Origin: Hyunsoonleella aquatilis | GTDB lineage: Bacteria; Bacteroidota; Bacteroidia; Flavobacteriales; Flavobacteriaceae | Assembly: GCF_014270105.1 (NCBI RefSeq) | Contig: NZ_JACNMF010000003.1 | Span: 558,001 to 622,000 of the forward strand | Length of the DNA: 64,000 nucleotides | Direction of reading: 5' to 3' | Shown: in pieces, positions 9,505 through 18,533 of the stretch | Numbering within the stretch: position 1 is the stretch's first letter | How the letters are laid out: each line of letters starts with the position of its first letter | The notes under the pieces: model-generated | Told to the model about the DNA's origin: nothing | Database searches by the model: none | Seen by the model: only the letters and a program-made list of their open reading frames with translations | Program-made: the position numbers and the translations under genes

Positions 9505-10716
9505 TCATTTTGGATAGCAGATGTAATATTTTGTTACTGGCTTTGAAAGTGCCTTTAGATTTAAATGATCAGATGCTTTGGCAATGTCTTCAGTTTTTCC
9601 CGATTTATAAAGAATGTTAATATTCTGTTTTTTAATCTGATATGCCTGATTGAACACACTGCCAGAGAACACAAAATAATCAGCTTCGGTATCGCTAATA
9701 TTATGCTTAGATTTCAACTCCTCCCTGTGTTTCTCTAAACTTTTCTCTTTGATAATTTTAGATTTTATTTTCACTTTTAACAGCTCGCGATCGATAATCA
9801 TTTTACACAAATTGCTCAAAACAAAATCGTCGTGGTTTTTCCATATTTTCATTGCTGATATAATGTCATAATCATCTAGCTCACTGAAAACACCTAATGT
9901 ATTAGGTTCAAAATCATCAATGGAAATATCGTTTTTCAAAAAGAACAATAATGGTTCGCTCCCCGATAACATCGCACCAGATTTGGTCAATTCCTTGGCT
10001 CTTTGCAAAACTCTTATCAGCAATTGCTCGGCCACCAAGCCGGTTTTGTGCAAATACACTTGCCAATACATAAACCGCCTAGCAATGATGAACTTTTCAA
10101 CGCTGTAAATCCCTTTTTCTTCAACCACCAACTCTTCATTCTTTACATTAAGCATGGTAATCAGGCGCTCACTATTCACATTACCTTCTGCCACACCGGT
10201 GTAAAAACTATCCCGCTTCAAATAATCCGCCCTGTCAATATCCAATTGACTTGATATTAGCTGGCATAAAAATGGCCTTTCGTATTCACCTTTAAAAATT
10301 TGGATGGCAAGCGTTAAACTTCCGTTAAATTCTTCATTTAACCGCTCCATAAAAAGTAGTGAAATCTGTTCATGCGACACTCCATTAACGATGCTGTGCT
10401 CCATCGCATGCGAAAATGGTCCATGCCCAATGTCATGTAACAAAATGGCCGAATACAATGCCTCTTCCTCTGCTTTCGAAATTGTAACTCCTTTATAACG
10501 AAGTACATTAACGGCATTCTGCATTAAATGCACACAACCTATAGCATGATGAAAGCGCGTATGGTGTGCACCAGGGTAGACCAAATAAGACATCCCCATT
10601 TGGGTTATTCTTCTCAAACGCTGAAAGTATTTATGCTGAATAAGATCGAAAATTAACGAATTTGGAATTGTAATAAATCCGTAAATTGGGTCGTTTAAGA
10701 TTTTAAGTTTGTTCAA
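9505..10716 (-). CDS. HD-domain phosphohydrolase
   Basis: A cytoplasmic metal-dependent phosphohydrolase of the HD superfamily, related to dNTPase-like enzymes; substrate unknown. The ligand motifs are in order: HHTRFHHAIG, LLHDIGHGPFSHAMEH and, later, DIDRADYLKRD. I chose TTG at 10716 as the start because it gives MNKLKILNDPIYGFI, where homology typically begins, and a TATATTTG box lies just upstream. Longer readings, from ATG 10836 or from ATG 10797, extend over that box, and the longest runs into porX. With the TTG start the protein has 403 residues and the gene is divergent from porX. Confidence 0.85.
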   Translation of the reverse strand: MNKLKILNDPIYGFITIPNSLIFDLIQHKYFQRLRRITQMGMSYLVYPGAHHTRFHHAIGCVHLMQNAVNVLRYKGVTISKAEEEALYSAILLHDIGHGPFSHAMEHSIVNGVSHEQISLLFMERLNEEFNGSLTLAIQIFKGEYERPFLCQLISSQLDIDRADYLKRDSFYTGVAEGNVNSERLITMLNVKNEELVVEEKGIYSVEKFIIARRFMYWQVYLHKTGLVAEQLLIRVLQRAKELTKSGAMLSGSEPLLFFLKNDISIDDFEPNTLGVFSELDDYDIISAMKIWKNHDDFVLSNLCKMIIDRELLKVKIKSKIIKEKSLEKHREELKSKHNISDTEADYFVFSGSVFNQAYQIKKQNINILYKSGKTEDIAKASDHLNLKALSKPVTKYYICYPK

Positions 10717-10741
10717 ACTTTGAATTTTCTTTAAATTTTTA

Positions 10742-10749
10742 CAAATATA
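10742..10749 (-). promoter_or_regulatory. candidate -7 box of the HD gene
   Basis: TATATTTG on the minus strand, matching TAnnTTTG, 26 bases before the proposed TTG start at 10716. No clear -33 TTG. It supports the shorter start of the HD protein. Confidence 0.4.
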
Positions 10750-10798
10750 ATTATTAGAAGTCCACACTGCGGACATTCCCTTCAAAATTGAATACATT

Positions 10799-12346
10799 AT
10801 GATAAACATACTTTGGGTTGACGATGAAATAGACATGCTGAAGCCACATATCCTTTTTCTTGAGAAAAAGAATTATCAGGTAACTACCTGTAATAGCGGT
10901 ACCGAGGCCATCGATATTATTGAGGATAATAATTTTGACATAGTATTTCTGGATGAAAACATGCCCGGGCTGACAGGTTTGGAAACCCTTAACGAAATCA
11001 AGGAAAAAAAGGACAGTCTTCCCGTGGTAATGATCACCAAAAGTGAAGAGGAATATATCATGGAAGAGGCCATTGGAAACAAAATTGCCGATTACCTGAT
11101 TAAGCCCGTTAATCCCAATCAGATTTTATTAAGTCTTAAAAAGAATTTGGATCATTCAAGATTGGTTTCTGAGAAAACCACATCAAATTATCAGCAGGAA
11201 TTTAGGAAGATTGCGATGGATTTGGCGATGGTAAATTCCTATGAAGATTGGGTAAACCTATATCAAAAGCTAATTTATTGGGAAATACAACTGGAAGATA
11301 TCGAAGACGCCGGTATGTTCGAGATTTTGGAATCCCAAAAGACAGAGGCCAACATCCAATTTGGAAAATTTATTGATAAAAGGTATTCGGGATGGTTTGA
11401 TCAAGGGGCGAATGCGCCTGTGATGAGTCATACCCTTTTTAAGGAAAAAATAGTCCCTGAATTGAGTAAGGAACAGCCCACGTTGCTGGTAGTTGTTGAT
11501 AACTTGCGTTATGACCAATGGAAAGTTTTTGAGCCAATCATCAATAATTATTACAAAAAAGAACAGGAAGAAGCCTTTTTTAGCATTCTGCCCACGGCTA
11601 CCCAATATGCCCGAAATGCCATTTTCTCTGGGTTGATGCCAAGTGAAATGGAAAAATTGTATCCAAAATACTGGAAAAACGACACCGACGAAGGAGGCAA
11701 AAATCTTTACGAAGCAGAGTTTTTAGAAGCACAGATGAAACGTTTGGGCCTAAACCATTTAACGTTCGGATATCATAAAATCACCAACTTGAAAACTGGA
11801 AAGAAACTAGTCGAGAATTTCAAATCCTTGAAAAGCAACGATTTGTCCGTAGTAGTTTACAACTTTGTTGATATGCTGTCACATTCCAAAACTGAAATGG
11901 AAGTTGTAAAAGAACTCGCATCCAATGACAAAGCTTACCGTTCGCTAACTTTAAGCTGGTTTAAAAATTCCCCGCTTTTGGAGATGATCCAACAAGCACA
12001 CCACCTTGGTTTCAAATTGATTTTGACCACGGATCATGGTACTATAAACGTGAAGAATCCATCTAAAGTTATTGGTGACAGAGATACTAGTTTGAATCTA
12101 CGTTACAAAACAGGCAGAAGTCTAACCTATGAAGACAAGGACGTACTCCTAGCCAAGGATCCAAAACGAATTCATCTTCCGGCTATAACCATGAGCAGTT
12201 CCTTTATTTTTGCAAAGGGAGACCTGTTTTTTGCCTATCCAAACAACTACAATCATTACGTTAGCTATTACCGCAATACTTATCAACACGGCGGAGTTTC
12301 ATTAGAGGAAATGATTATTCCTTTTACCGTTTTTATACCAAAATAA
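10799..12346 (+). CDS. porX: PorX-type response regulator with PglZ domain
   Basis: Regulator of the type IX secretion system in Bacteroidota. The N-terminal receiver domain (about 1-120) has the acidic pair D8-D9, the phosphorylation site Asp52 (FLDENMPG) and Lys102. There is no DNA-binding domain; the C-terminal half is an alkaline-phosphatase-like PglZ domain (about 200-515) with metal-site segments VVVDNLRYDQW and TTDHGTINV, reported in PorX to act on cyclic oligonucleotides. The histidine kinase PorY is not in this window. Next to tsaE on the same strand, as is usual in flavobacteria. Confidence 0.93.
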   Translation: MINILWVDDEIDMLKPHILFLEKKNYQVTTCNSGTEAIDIIEDNNFDIVFLDENMPGLTGLETLNEIKEKKDSLPVVMITKSEEEYIMEEAIGNKIADYLIKPVNPNQILLSLKKNLDHSRLVSEKTTSNYQQEFRKIAMDLAMVNSYEDWVNLYQKLIYWEIQLEDIEDAGMFEILESQKTEANIQFGKFIDKRYSGWFDQGANAPVMSHTLFKEKIVPELSKEQPTLLVVVDNLRYDQWKVFEPIINNYYKKEQEEAFFSILPTATQYARNAIFSGLMPSEMEKLYPKYWKNDTDEGGKNLYEAEFLEAQMKRLGLNHLTFGYHKITNLKTGKKLVENFKSLKSNDLSVVVYNFVDMLSHSKTEMEVVKELASNDKAYRSLTLSWFKNSPLLEMIQQAHHLGFKLILTTDHGTINVKNPSKVIGDRDTSLNLRYKTGRSLTYEDKDVLLAKDPKRIHLPAITMSSSFIFAKGDLFFAYPNNYNHYVSYYRNTYQHGGVSLEEMIIPFTVFIPK

Positions 12347-12439
12347 CTCCACGTAATACACAAAACATCGACGAAATGCACTTTTTATTAGTTTTTTTAA
12401 AATTATATCCTTATAATTGCACTAAATTATTGAGTTGAT

Positions 12440-12844
12440 TTGAAAATTACGTATGAGTTACATGAAGTTGACGATGTTGCGCTGAAGTTACTCGAGCAAT
12501 TGTCCTCGAAAATTGTACTGCTATACGGCACCATGGGTACTGGAAAAACAACCTTGGTAAAAAGCTTAACAAAAGCTTTAGGTAGCACGAATGAGGCTAG
12601 TAGCCCAACGTTCTCAATAGTTAATGAGTATGAAGCTGACAACGGTCTTATTTATCATTTTGATTTATATCGGATAAATGATTTGGAGGAAGCTTATAAT
12701 TTTGGCATTGAAGATTATTTGTTTTCAAATCATTGGATTCTGATTGAATGGCCTGAGTTGATAGAACCCATTTTACCAGAAAATTTTAACAAAATATATC
12801 TTGATGTAGATGCAAAAGATGTTAGAATTTTGAGCTTAGAATAA
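12440..12844 (+). CDS. tsaE: tRNA threonylcarbamoyladenosine ATPase TsaE
   Basis: P-loop ATPase that assists TsaB and TsaD in making the t6A37 modification of ANN-decoding tRNAs. The 134 residues carry the Walker A GTMGTGKTT near 30-38, SSPTFSIVNEY near 53-63 and HFDLYRI near 72. The start is TTG at 12440; the residues after it (KITYELHEVDDVA) are typical of the family and no ATG lies upstream in frame. It follows porX by 93 bases and is probably transcribed with it. Confidence 0.93.
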   Translation: MKITYELHEVDDVALKLLEQLSSKIVLLYGTMGTGKTTLVKSLTKALGSTNEASSPTFSIVNEYEADNGLIYHFDLYRINDLEEAYNFGIEDYLFSNHWILIEWPELIEPILPENFNKIYLDVDAKDVRILSLE

Positions 12845-13004
12845 TGAACATTAACCTATTAAATATGTAGCCAAACCTGCACCAAGCAACAGTTTTACCT
12901 TCGATTGAACATGGATTACGGGAAAGCCACAGCAGAAAAATGAAAAAACAATGTTTTTAACATAATTTTAACATTTATCTAAAAGCTTAGCCCTATTGTT
13001 TATC

Positions 13005-13012
13005 TACTTTTG
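13005..13012 (+). promoter_or_regulatory. candidate -7 box for the small secreted peptide gene
   Basis: TACTTTTG, fitting TAnnTTTG, 31 bases upstream of the ATG at 13044. No matching -33 TTG was found. Confidence 0.4.
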
Positions 13013-13043
13013 GGATATAATTAATTAATTAAATCCCTTTAAA

Positions 13044-13184
13044 ATGAAAACTAAAAAGTATGTAATTGCATTAGCAATTTTCGGAGGAATGTTGTTTACA
13101 GCGCAAGCTGCTACAGCGACAATCCAAGATGGACAGACCGTTAAAATCGACAAAAGAATCATCGCTCCTCCACCAGCCAGGTAA
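13044..13184 (+). CDS. 46-residue secreted peptide, unknown function
   Basis: A short gene starting at ATG 13044 with a good flavobacterial -7 box upstream. The product begins MKTKKYVIALAIF and has a basic n-region, a hydrophobic core to about residue 19 and an AQA or ATA cleavage-like site, leaving roughly 22 mature residues that are basic and end in PPPAR. Small secreted peptides of this general design (signal peptide plus an IDKxxIxxP-like tail) recur in flavobacterial genomes without a known role. Its last 56 bases overlap the next gene in another frame. Coding status rests on the signal peptide, promoter and start; homology search would settle it. Confidence 0.6.
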   Translation: MKTKKYVIALAIFGGMLFTAQAATATIQDGQTVKIDKRIIAPPPAR

Positions 13185-13668
13185 AAAAAACCTGATTGTA
13201 GGGAGTATAATAGCTACCATAATAGCTGTTACACCTTATTTATTTTATTTGCACGAAAGTGTTCCTGACACAAAAGTTTGGAACACTTTTTTATTTACAT
13301 ATCACAGTAACCTATATGCTAATGCCAATGCAGCAATGTGGGTACTTACTGGAAAACTAATTCCATTATTACTTTTATTTATCTGGTTCTTCACCAATAG
13401 ACATTGGTGGTACCACACTTTATTGGTGCCCATTGCCATGTACTTATATCAAGTTTTCAATCTTTTTAATGCAGAGCAGGTTTATCTGGATGAGTTTGAA
13501 TTGATCTATATGATACCTGTAATGGCAATAGTAATACCATCCATTTACTTGATCAGAGCCAGGATATTCAATAAAATCAATGAAGCCGAAAAGTCTATGC
13601 AAGAATTAGAAGACGAGTTAAAAATGAGCCCTAAAAACTTTTGGGATAAAGTTAAGCAGTACTTTTAA
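13129..13668 (+). CDS. four-helix membrane protein, unknown function
   Basis: A 179-residue integral membrane protein. Four hydrophobic segments are visible (about 22-42, 68-88, 93-110 and 125-145), followed by a charged, possibly coiled tail (150-179, NEAEKSMQELEDEL). I do not recognise a named family. The start ATG at 13129 lies inside the preceding peptide gene; no other ATG, GTG or TTG precedes the first helix, so the overlap seems real and suggests coupled translation. It ends 3 bases before the stop of the convergent receptor gene. Confidence 0.75.
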   Translation: MDRPLKSTKESSLLHQPGKKNLIVGSIIATIIAVTPYLFYLHESVPDTKVWNTFLFTYHSNLYANANAAMWVLTGKLIPLLLLFIWFFTNRHWWYHTLLVPIAMYLYQVFNLFNAEQVYLDEFELIYMIPVMAIVIPSIYLIRARIFNKINEAEKSMQELEDELKMSPKNFWDKVKQYF

Positions 13669-13671
13669 GAA

Positions 13672-16098
13672 TTATTGAAATTCGAGTCTGTCCCTTTCCT
13701 TAACTTCGATATCCTTTTTCGACTCTTTAAGCCTGAAGTTTCCAAACTTATAATTGAAACCTACGGTAAAAAGTCTATTCTCCATTCTTGAGTCTACAAA
13801 AACGTCCTGATCTAAATACCTCGTGGTGTTAGTAAAGTTTCTAGTATTGAATATATCTTGAACTCCGATACTTAATGACGCCCTGTTATTCCAGAATGTT
13901 TTATTCAAATTGATATCAAAACCCAATCTTTCGCTTACATTAGTCGGGCCGTAGACTACCTTGGAAATATAATCCAAAGATATTTCGGCGTTCAAGCTAT
14001 TATCTTTTAAAAAATTCAAATAGTTTACCATACGGGCATATAGGGACCACTGCTCATTTTTCAACAATTCATTATTGCTTTCTAAGGCGAAAAAATTATT
14101 TTCAAAATAGAACAGAGAGGACAATACGTAAAGACTCCAACCCTTTGCGATTTGTTTATAAGTTGTAAAATCCAAGCCATAGGAAATATTATTGTCAATA
14201 TTCGTATATGTTTGCTTAATCAGCCTTTCGTCATTGTCTTGAAAGGTAATTTCTAGGGTAGGGTCTCTTTCATAGCGATAGTACAGCTCAATGGTATAGG
14301 TGTTCTTGATCGTATAGCCCAAAATAAAATTATCATCTATTTCCGGCTGTAAATTTGGGTCTCCAGTAACAAATTTATTGTCATTCAAAAAATATCGAAA
14401 AGGATTCAAACGCCTATACCTGGGTCTAAAAATACGACGGTTATAACTGAAATAAACTTGATCTTCATTATCCATTCTATGTAGAATATATAGCGAGGGA
14501 AATAAATTGGAGTAACTATTCTTGTTTGAGGCATTAGTGGATTGCGATTGACTCTCAATATCTGTTATCTCCAGCCTTAAACCAGATTTTAAGCTCCATT
14601 TGCCCCACTCTTTTTCAAAGCTTACATAGCCTGCATAATTTGCTTCATCGTATAGAAATATATCCGAATTTTGCTGGTCTTCCATCCTATCACCGTTTTC
14701 AAAAATAAACTGGTTCAAGATATTGTCTGAATTAATGAAAGAAGCTTTTATTCCAGATTCAAAGAGAGCAGAACCCGATATTGGCAAGGTGTAATCAATT
14801 TGGCCTGTCATCAATTCAATATCCTGGCTAGTAAAAGTTTGGAATTTATTGTCCCTAAATGAACTGCTGGCATTGGGCAGAAAATAGCCCGTGTTCACAT
14901 CTTGGAATTCAGAAAAATCATAGTTGGTATGATGGAGGTCAACCGAGATTTGCTCACCTTCCCTTTTAAATTTATGGGTATAACCCAATGAGAAGGCCAG
15001 ATTAAATGTTTCTAAAACGGAATTGTTAAAGGTTTGAAAGGTGGAATCCAATTGCTTATTGACATTAAAAATTTCGGTCAACGAATTTATGCCCGTTTTG
15101 GAATTTTCGCGAGGAACTATAAGGGTATTAGCAGAAAAGTTCAAACTATTGTAATCATCAAAATTATAGTCAACATTTGCATTGATATTTTGGTTTGCAG
15201 ATTCCCGAGTCCTCTTGTAGTCCGTATCCCAGTTTGAAGTAATGCTATTGTTTTCAAAAAAGTTGATGAGCTCCCTGTTCTGATGATAGTCCTTTCGAGG
15301 GCTAATATTGTAATTCAAATACGCACTTAATTTTTTGGCCTTGAAAAAATGGCTGGTTCCAAAGCTGTATTTTGGAAATTGTGGTCCCTGTTTATAATTA
15401 CCGAAAATACTACCATTATAGCCCGCAATAAGATTCTTGCTAGTGGCAATATTTAGAACGGCTCCACCCTCTGCCTCGTATTTAGCAGGAGGATTGGTGA
15501 TAACTTCAATTTGCTTGATATTATTGGCCGGAGTGGCTTCCAAAAGCTGTTGGACTTCCTCAATGGAAAGATGTACTCGCCTATCATTAATATAAACAAT
15601 TGGTGTTGTGTTCTTAACAGAAATACTGCCATTTTGGACAATAACCCCAGGAGTATGCTTTAAAACATCAAGAGCATTGTTGTTAGAAAGTGTGGAGTTT
15701 TCAACGTTAAAAACCAATCTATCTACTAGCCGATTCACGGTTGGTCTTTTAGCTGTTACGGTAACTCCATCAAGGCTTTCGGCCTTTTGTTTTAAAATTA
15801 TCACGCCAAGATTTGTACTCAGCGTAAGGTTTACTTCTTTGGTATAGGTCTCAAAACCGAGATAACTTATTTCAACAGCATAAAGACCACTCTCTAAATT
15901 TTCAAAGGAAAAACCTCCGCCGTCATCGGTAATAGTACCTAATACCGAACCGTTAGCTTTTTGAGGTTTTAATACCACATTGGCAAACGCTACAGGCATA
16001 TTGCTCTCGTCATTTATGGCACCAATTAGGGTAAAGTTTTGAGCGTAAAACGATAGTGAAAAGAAGAGAAAAAATAAGAGAATATATTTTAGCAACAT
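13672..16098 (-). CDS. TonB-dependent receptor-family outer-membrane protein
   Basis: An 808-residue outer-membrane protein. A signal peptide (about 1-20) is followed by a carboxypeptidase-regulatory-like Ig domain (about 22-105), a plug domain (about 110-220, with DVLKHTPGV and YINDRRV) and a beta-barrel of the OMP_b-brl_3 type (about 370-790) ending in FNYKFGNFRLK. Members lack an obvious TonB box and their ligands are largely unknown; some may take up peptides or siderophores. No SusD partner is adjacent, so it is not a classic polysaccharide-utilisation pair. Single gene, convergent with the membrane-protein gene. Confidence 0.88.
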   Translation of the reverse strand: MLLKYILLFFLFFSLSFYAQNFTLIGAINDESNMPVAFANVVLKPQKANGSVLGTITDDGGGFSFENLESGLYAVEISYLGFETYTKEVNLTLSTNLGVIILKQKAESLDGVTVTAKRPTVNRLVDRLVFNVENSTLSNNNALDVLKHTPGVIVQNGSISVKNTTPIVYINDRRVHLSIEEVQQLLEATPANNIKQIEVITNPPAKYEAEGGAVLNIATSKNLIAGYNGSIFGNYKQGPQFPKYSFGTSHFFKAKKLSAYLNYNISPRKDYHQNRELINFFENNSITSNWDTDYKRTRESANQNINANVDYNFDDYNSLNFSANTLIVPRENSKTGINSLTEIFNVNKQLDSTFQTFNNSVLETFNLAFSLGYTHKFKREGEQISVDLHHTNYDFSEFQDVNTGYFLPNASSSFRDNKFQTFTSQDIELMTGQIDYTLPISGSALFESGIKASFINSDNILNQFIFENGDRMEDQQNSDIFLYDEANYAGYVSFEKEWGKWSLKSGLRLEITDIESQSQSTNASNKNSYSNLFPSLYILHRMDNEDQVYFSYNRRIFRPRYRRLNPFRYFLNDNKFVTGDPNLQPEIDDNFILGYTIKNTYTIELYYRYERDPTLEITFQDNDERLIKQTYTNIDNNISYGLDFTTYKQIAKGWSLYVLSSLFYFENNFFALESNNELLKNEQWSLYARMVNYLNFLKDNSLNAEISLDYISKVVYGPTNVSERLGFDINLNKTFWNNRASLSIGVQDIFNTRNFTNTTRYLDQDVFVDSRMENRLFTVGFNYKFGNFRLKESKKDIEVKERDRLEFQ

Positions 16099-16285
16099 GA
16101 ACGGTCTTCTAAATACAAAATTAGAACAATAAATCTAAAGAAGTATGAGGTCAGACCACATCTAATTAAAAGATTTTGCCTACAAATTTTTGATTCTTTG
16201 GGTACGCCCCCAAAATAAAAATCGTAGCCTACATTTTAAAACCGAAAAAATAGTTGTAATTTCAAACTTAATAAACTTACCATCT

Positions 16286-17485
16286 ATGTCAAAATCCTTG
16301 TCGCCCTTTACCAAGCAACAATTGTTACCCCAGGAAGAAACCCTTGAGATTTTAAAGCACAAGAAACGACTATTTATTGGCGTTCCCAAAGAGACTTCCT
16401 ATCAGGAAAACCGGATTTGTTTAACACCAGATGCTGTCTCTGCCCTTGTAAGCAATGGGCACAGAGTATTAATGGAATCGGGAGCTGGTAAAGGGGCCAG
16501 ATTTAGTGATAAGGATTATAGTGAAGCTGGAGCCGAAATTTCAAATGATACGGCTAAGGTGTTTTCCTGTCCGATGGTGTTGAAGGTTGAACCGCCAAGT
16601 TTAGAGCAGATAAAATTATTGAATCCTCAAGCTATCCTGATTTCAGCGCTTCAACTAAAAACGCAGTCCAAAAAATACTTTGAGGCATTGGCGTCAAAGC
16701 GAATTACCGCACTGGCCTTCGAATTTATCAAAGACGAGGACGGCACTTATCCGGCCGTGCGCTCATTAAGCGAAATTGCAGGAACGGCTTCTGTGTTAAT
16801 TGCCGCGGAATTGCTATCTAATGATAAATACAGTACGGGATTGATGTTAGGAAATATCAGTGGTGTCCCTCCTATCGAAGTTGTAATTCTTGGTGCAGGA
16901 ACCGTGGGTGAATATGCTGCTCGAAGCGCAATTGGTTTGGGTGCGGGGATTAAAGTGTTTGACAATTCTATTACTAAATTAAGGCGAATTCAAAAAAGTG
17001 TGGGCAGGCCTTTGTTTACCTCCACCATTCAACCTAAAAACTTGGTAAAGGCTCTAAAACGTTGCGATGTTATCATTGGAGCCGTTCGGGGCGTCAATCG
17101 TGCTCCAGTAGTTGTCTCTGAAGCCATGGTGCACCACATGAAGAAAGGTGCAGTTATAATTGATGTTAGTATCGACATGGGAGGATGTTTTGAAACTAGT
17201 GAAGTCACTTCCCTTAAGCAACCAACATTTGTTAAACATGGAGTAATCCATTATTGCGTTCCCAATATTCCCGCTAGGTATTCCAGAACCGCTTCGGTTT
17301 CCATTAGTAATATTTTTACGCCGTATTTGATGAAAATTGCGGAAGATGGCGGCATAGAAAATTCCTTAAGATTTGATAAAGGTTTAAAAAATGGATTGTA
17401 CTTTTACCACGGTATTTTAACAAGCAAATCTGTTGGAGAGTGGTTTGATTTAAAGTATAGTGATGTCAACCTGCTGATTTTTTAG
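16286..17485 (+). CDS. ald: alanine dehydrogenase
   Basis: NAD-dependent interconversion of L-alanine and pyruvate plus ammonia. The AlaDH/PNT N-terminal domain carries the substrate-binding segment GVPKETSYQENRICLTP, and the NAD-binding domain has VVILGAGTVGEYAARSA. I start at ATG 16286 (399 residues, beginning MSKSLSPFTK); an upstream in-frame start at 16190 would add 32 residues that look non-coding. Family members are about 370-400 residues. The residues around the active-site His/Lys region are intact. First in a rightward group with the DUF4258 protein and the sugar transferase. Confidence 0.93.
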   Translation: MSKSLSPFTKQQLLPQEETLEILKHKKRLFIGVPKETSYQENRICLTPDAVSALVSNGHRVLMESGAGKGARFSDKDYSEAGAEISNDTAKVFSCPMVLKVEPPSLEQIKLLNPQAILISALQLKTQSKKYFEALASKRITALAFEFIKDEDGTYPAVRSLSEIAGTASVLIAAELLSNDKYSTGLMLGNISGVPPIEVVILGAGTVGEYAARSAIGLGAGIKVFDNSITKLRRIQKSVGRPLFTSTIQPKNLVKALKRCDVIIGAVRGVNRAPVVVSEAMVHHMKKGAVIIDVSIDMGGCFETSEVTSLKQPTFVKHGVIHYCVPNIPARYSRTASVSISNIFTPYLMKIAEDGGIENSLRFDKGLKNGLYFYHGILTSKSVGEWFDLKYSDVNLLIF

Positions 17486-17517
17486 AATAGCCTCCACTAA
17501 TTTGCAAAATCCTTTAA

Positions 17518-17883
17518 ATGAGATTAATACAAAGAATCGGGTATTACCTAGGTGGTTTTTCTATTGGTTTAATTGTTTTGGCGTTTTTCTTCAGTGGCAA
17601 AAAAACATCGTGCGCTTATGGACCAGAAGCCAGAGTTTTGAAAAATATAAATTCAAAGCCTTTGAAATTTCAAATAGAAAACTCAACTATTGAAATTGAT
17701 ACGCCTTTAGTAAAGGAATTATTGAAAACTGGAAAAGTAGATTTTTCCAAAAGCGATACCCGTCGCGAACCATGCGGTATTTATATTGTAGAAGGCAAGA
17801 TAAACGAAGAAAATGTAGAACTATCTGTCGAAAATTGTGAAAACAACGTGAAAATTATAGCCTTATCCAAGTCCAATGATTAA
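17518..17883 (+). CDS. DUF4258-like membrane-anchored protein
   Basis: A 121-residue protein with one N-terminal transmembrane helix (about 9-27) and a small soluble domain resembling DUF4258 (about 40-115), containing PCGIYIVEG near its end. Function unknown. It follows ald by 32 bases and its stop overlaps the start of the sugar transferase by 8 bases, so the two are probably translated together. This gene order recurs in flavobacteria. Confidence 0.8.
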   Translation: MRLIQRIGYYLGGFSIGLIVLAFFFSGKKTSCAYGPEARVLKNINSKPLKFQIENSTIEIDTPLVKELLKTGKVDFSKSDTRREPCGIYIVEGKINEENVELSVENCENNVKIIALSKSND

Positions 17884-18469
17884 GCGCGGTTTTGATTTTA
17901 CTTTTGCTTTCATAGGCTTAGTGTTACTCTTCCCTATTCTGATATTGATTGCACTTTTAATTAAACTGGATTCTCCCGGACCGGTACTTTTTGTTCAGGG
18001 ACGGGTCGGAAAAGGAAATAAAGATTTTAAAATCTACAAATTCCGAACCATGCGGACACAGTCCGATAAAAAAGGATTGCTTACTATTGGAAACAACGAC
18101 TCACGGGTAACCAAAGTGGGCTATTTTCTTAGGCGATATAAAATTGACGAATTCCCACAGCTTTTGAACATTATCAAAGGCGACATGAGCTTTGTTGGCC
18201 CAAGACCTGAACTAAGGCACTATGTCAATTATTACAAGGATGAAGATCTGGAAATTTTTAAGGTGCGCCCGGGCATAACTGGCCTAGCATCATTGAAATA
18301 TCGCAATGAGGTCGAGCTTTTGAAAAAAGCTGAAAACCCAGAAGCATATTTTATCAATACCATTATCCCTGACAAGTTGAAATATAATAAGCTGTATATC
18401 AAAAATCGAAACTTTTTCTTGGATTTGAAATTGATTTTATTGACAATTATACGGGTCATTACAAAGTAA
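17876..18469 (+). CDS. initiating sugar transferase (phosphoglycosyltransferase)
   Basis: A monotopic phosphoglycosyltransferase that would load the first sugar phosphate onto undecaprenyl phosphate on the cytoplasmic face. The 197 residues show the N-terminal re-entrant hydrophobic helix (about 7-28), FKIYKFRTMR, the DE dyad region YKIDEFPQLLN and SFVGPRPE. It is the short, PglC/WcaJ C-domain form. It is one of two such enzymes here (the other is 52232-52852), and lies outside the main capsule locus next to a short CapD-like gene. Confidence 0.9.
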   Translation: MIKRGFDFTFAFIGLVLLFPILILIALLIKLDSPGPVLFVQGRVGKGNKDFKIYKFRTMRTQSDKKGLLTIGNNDSRVTKVGYFLRRYKIDEFPQLLNIIKGDMSFVGPRPELRHYVNYYKDEDLEIFKVRPGITGLASLKYRNEVELLKKAENPEAYFINTIIPDKLKYNKLYIKNRNFFLDLKLILLTIIRVITK

Positions 18470-18533
18470 ATTTGGAATACCACTGCAAAGTCCATACTTT
18501 TCATAGCGCATTATAAATTCTGATCGTTCAATA

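Noticed and set aside
10717-10836. N-terminal extension of the HD protein
   Set aside because: It crosses a TATATTTG promoter box and, from the 10836 start, the porX start, and reads as non-homologous sequence.
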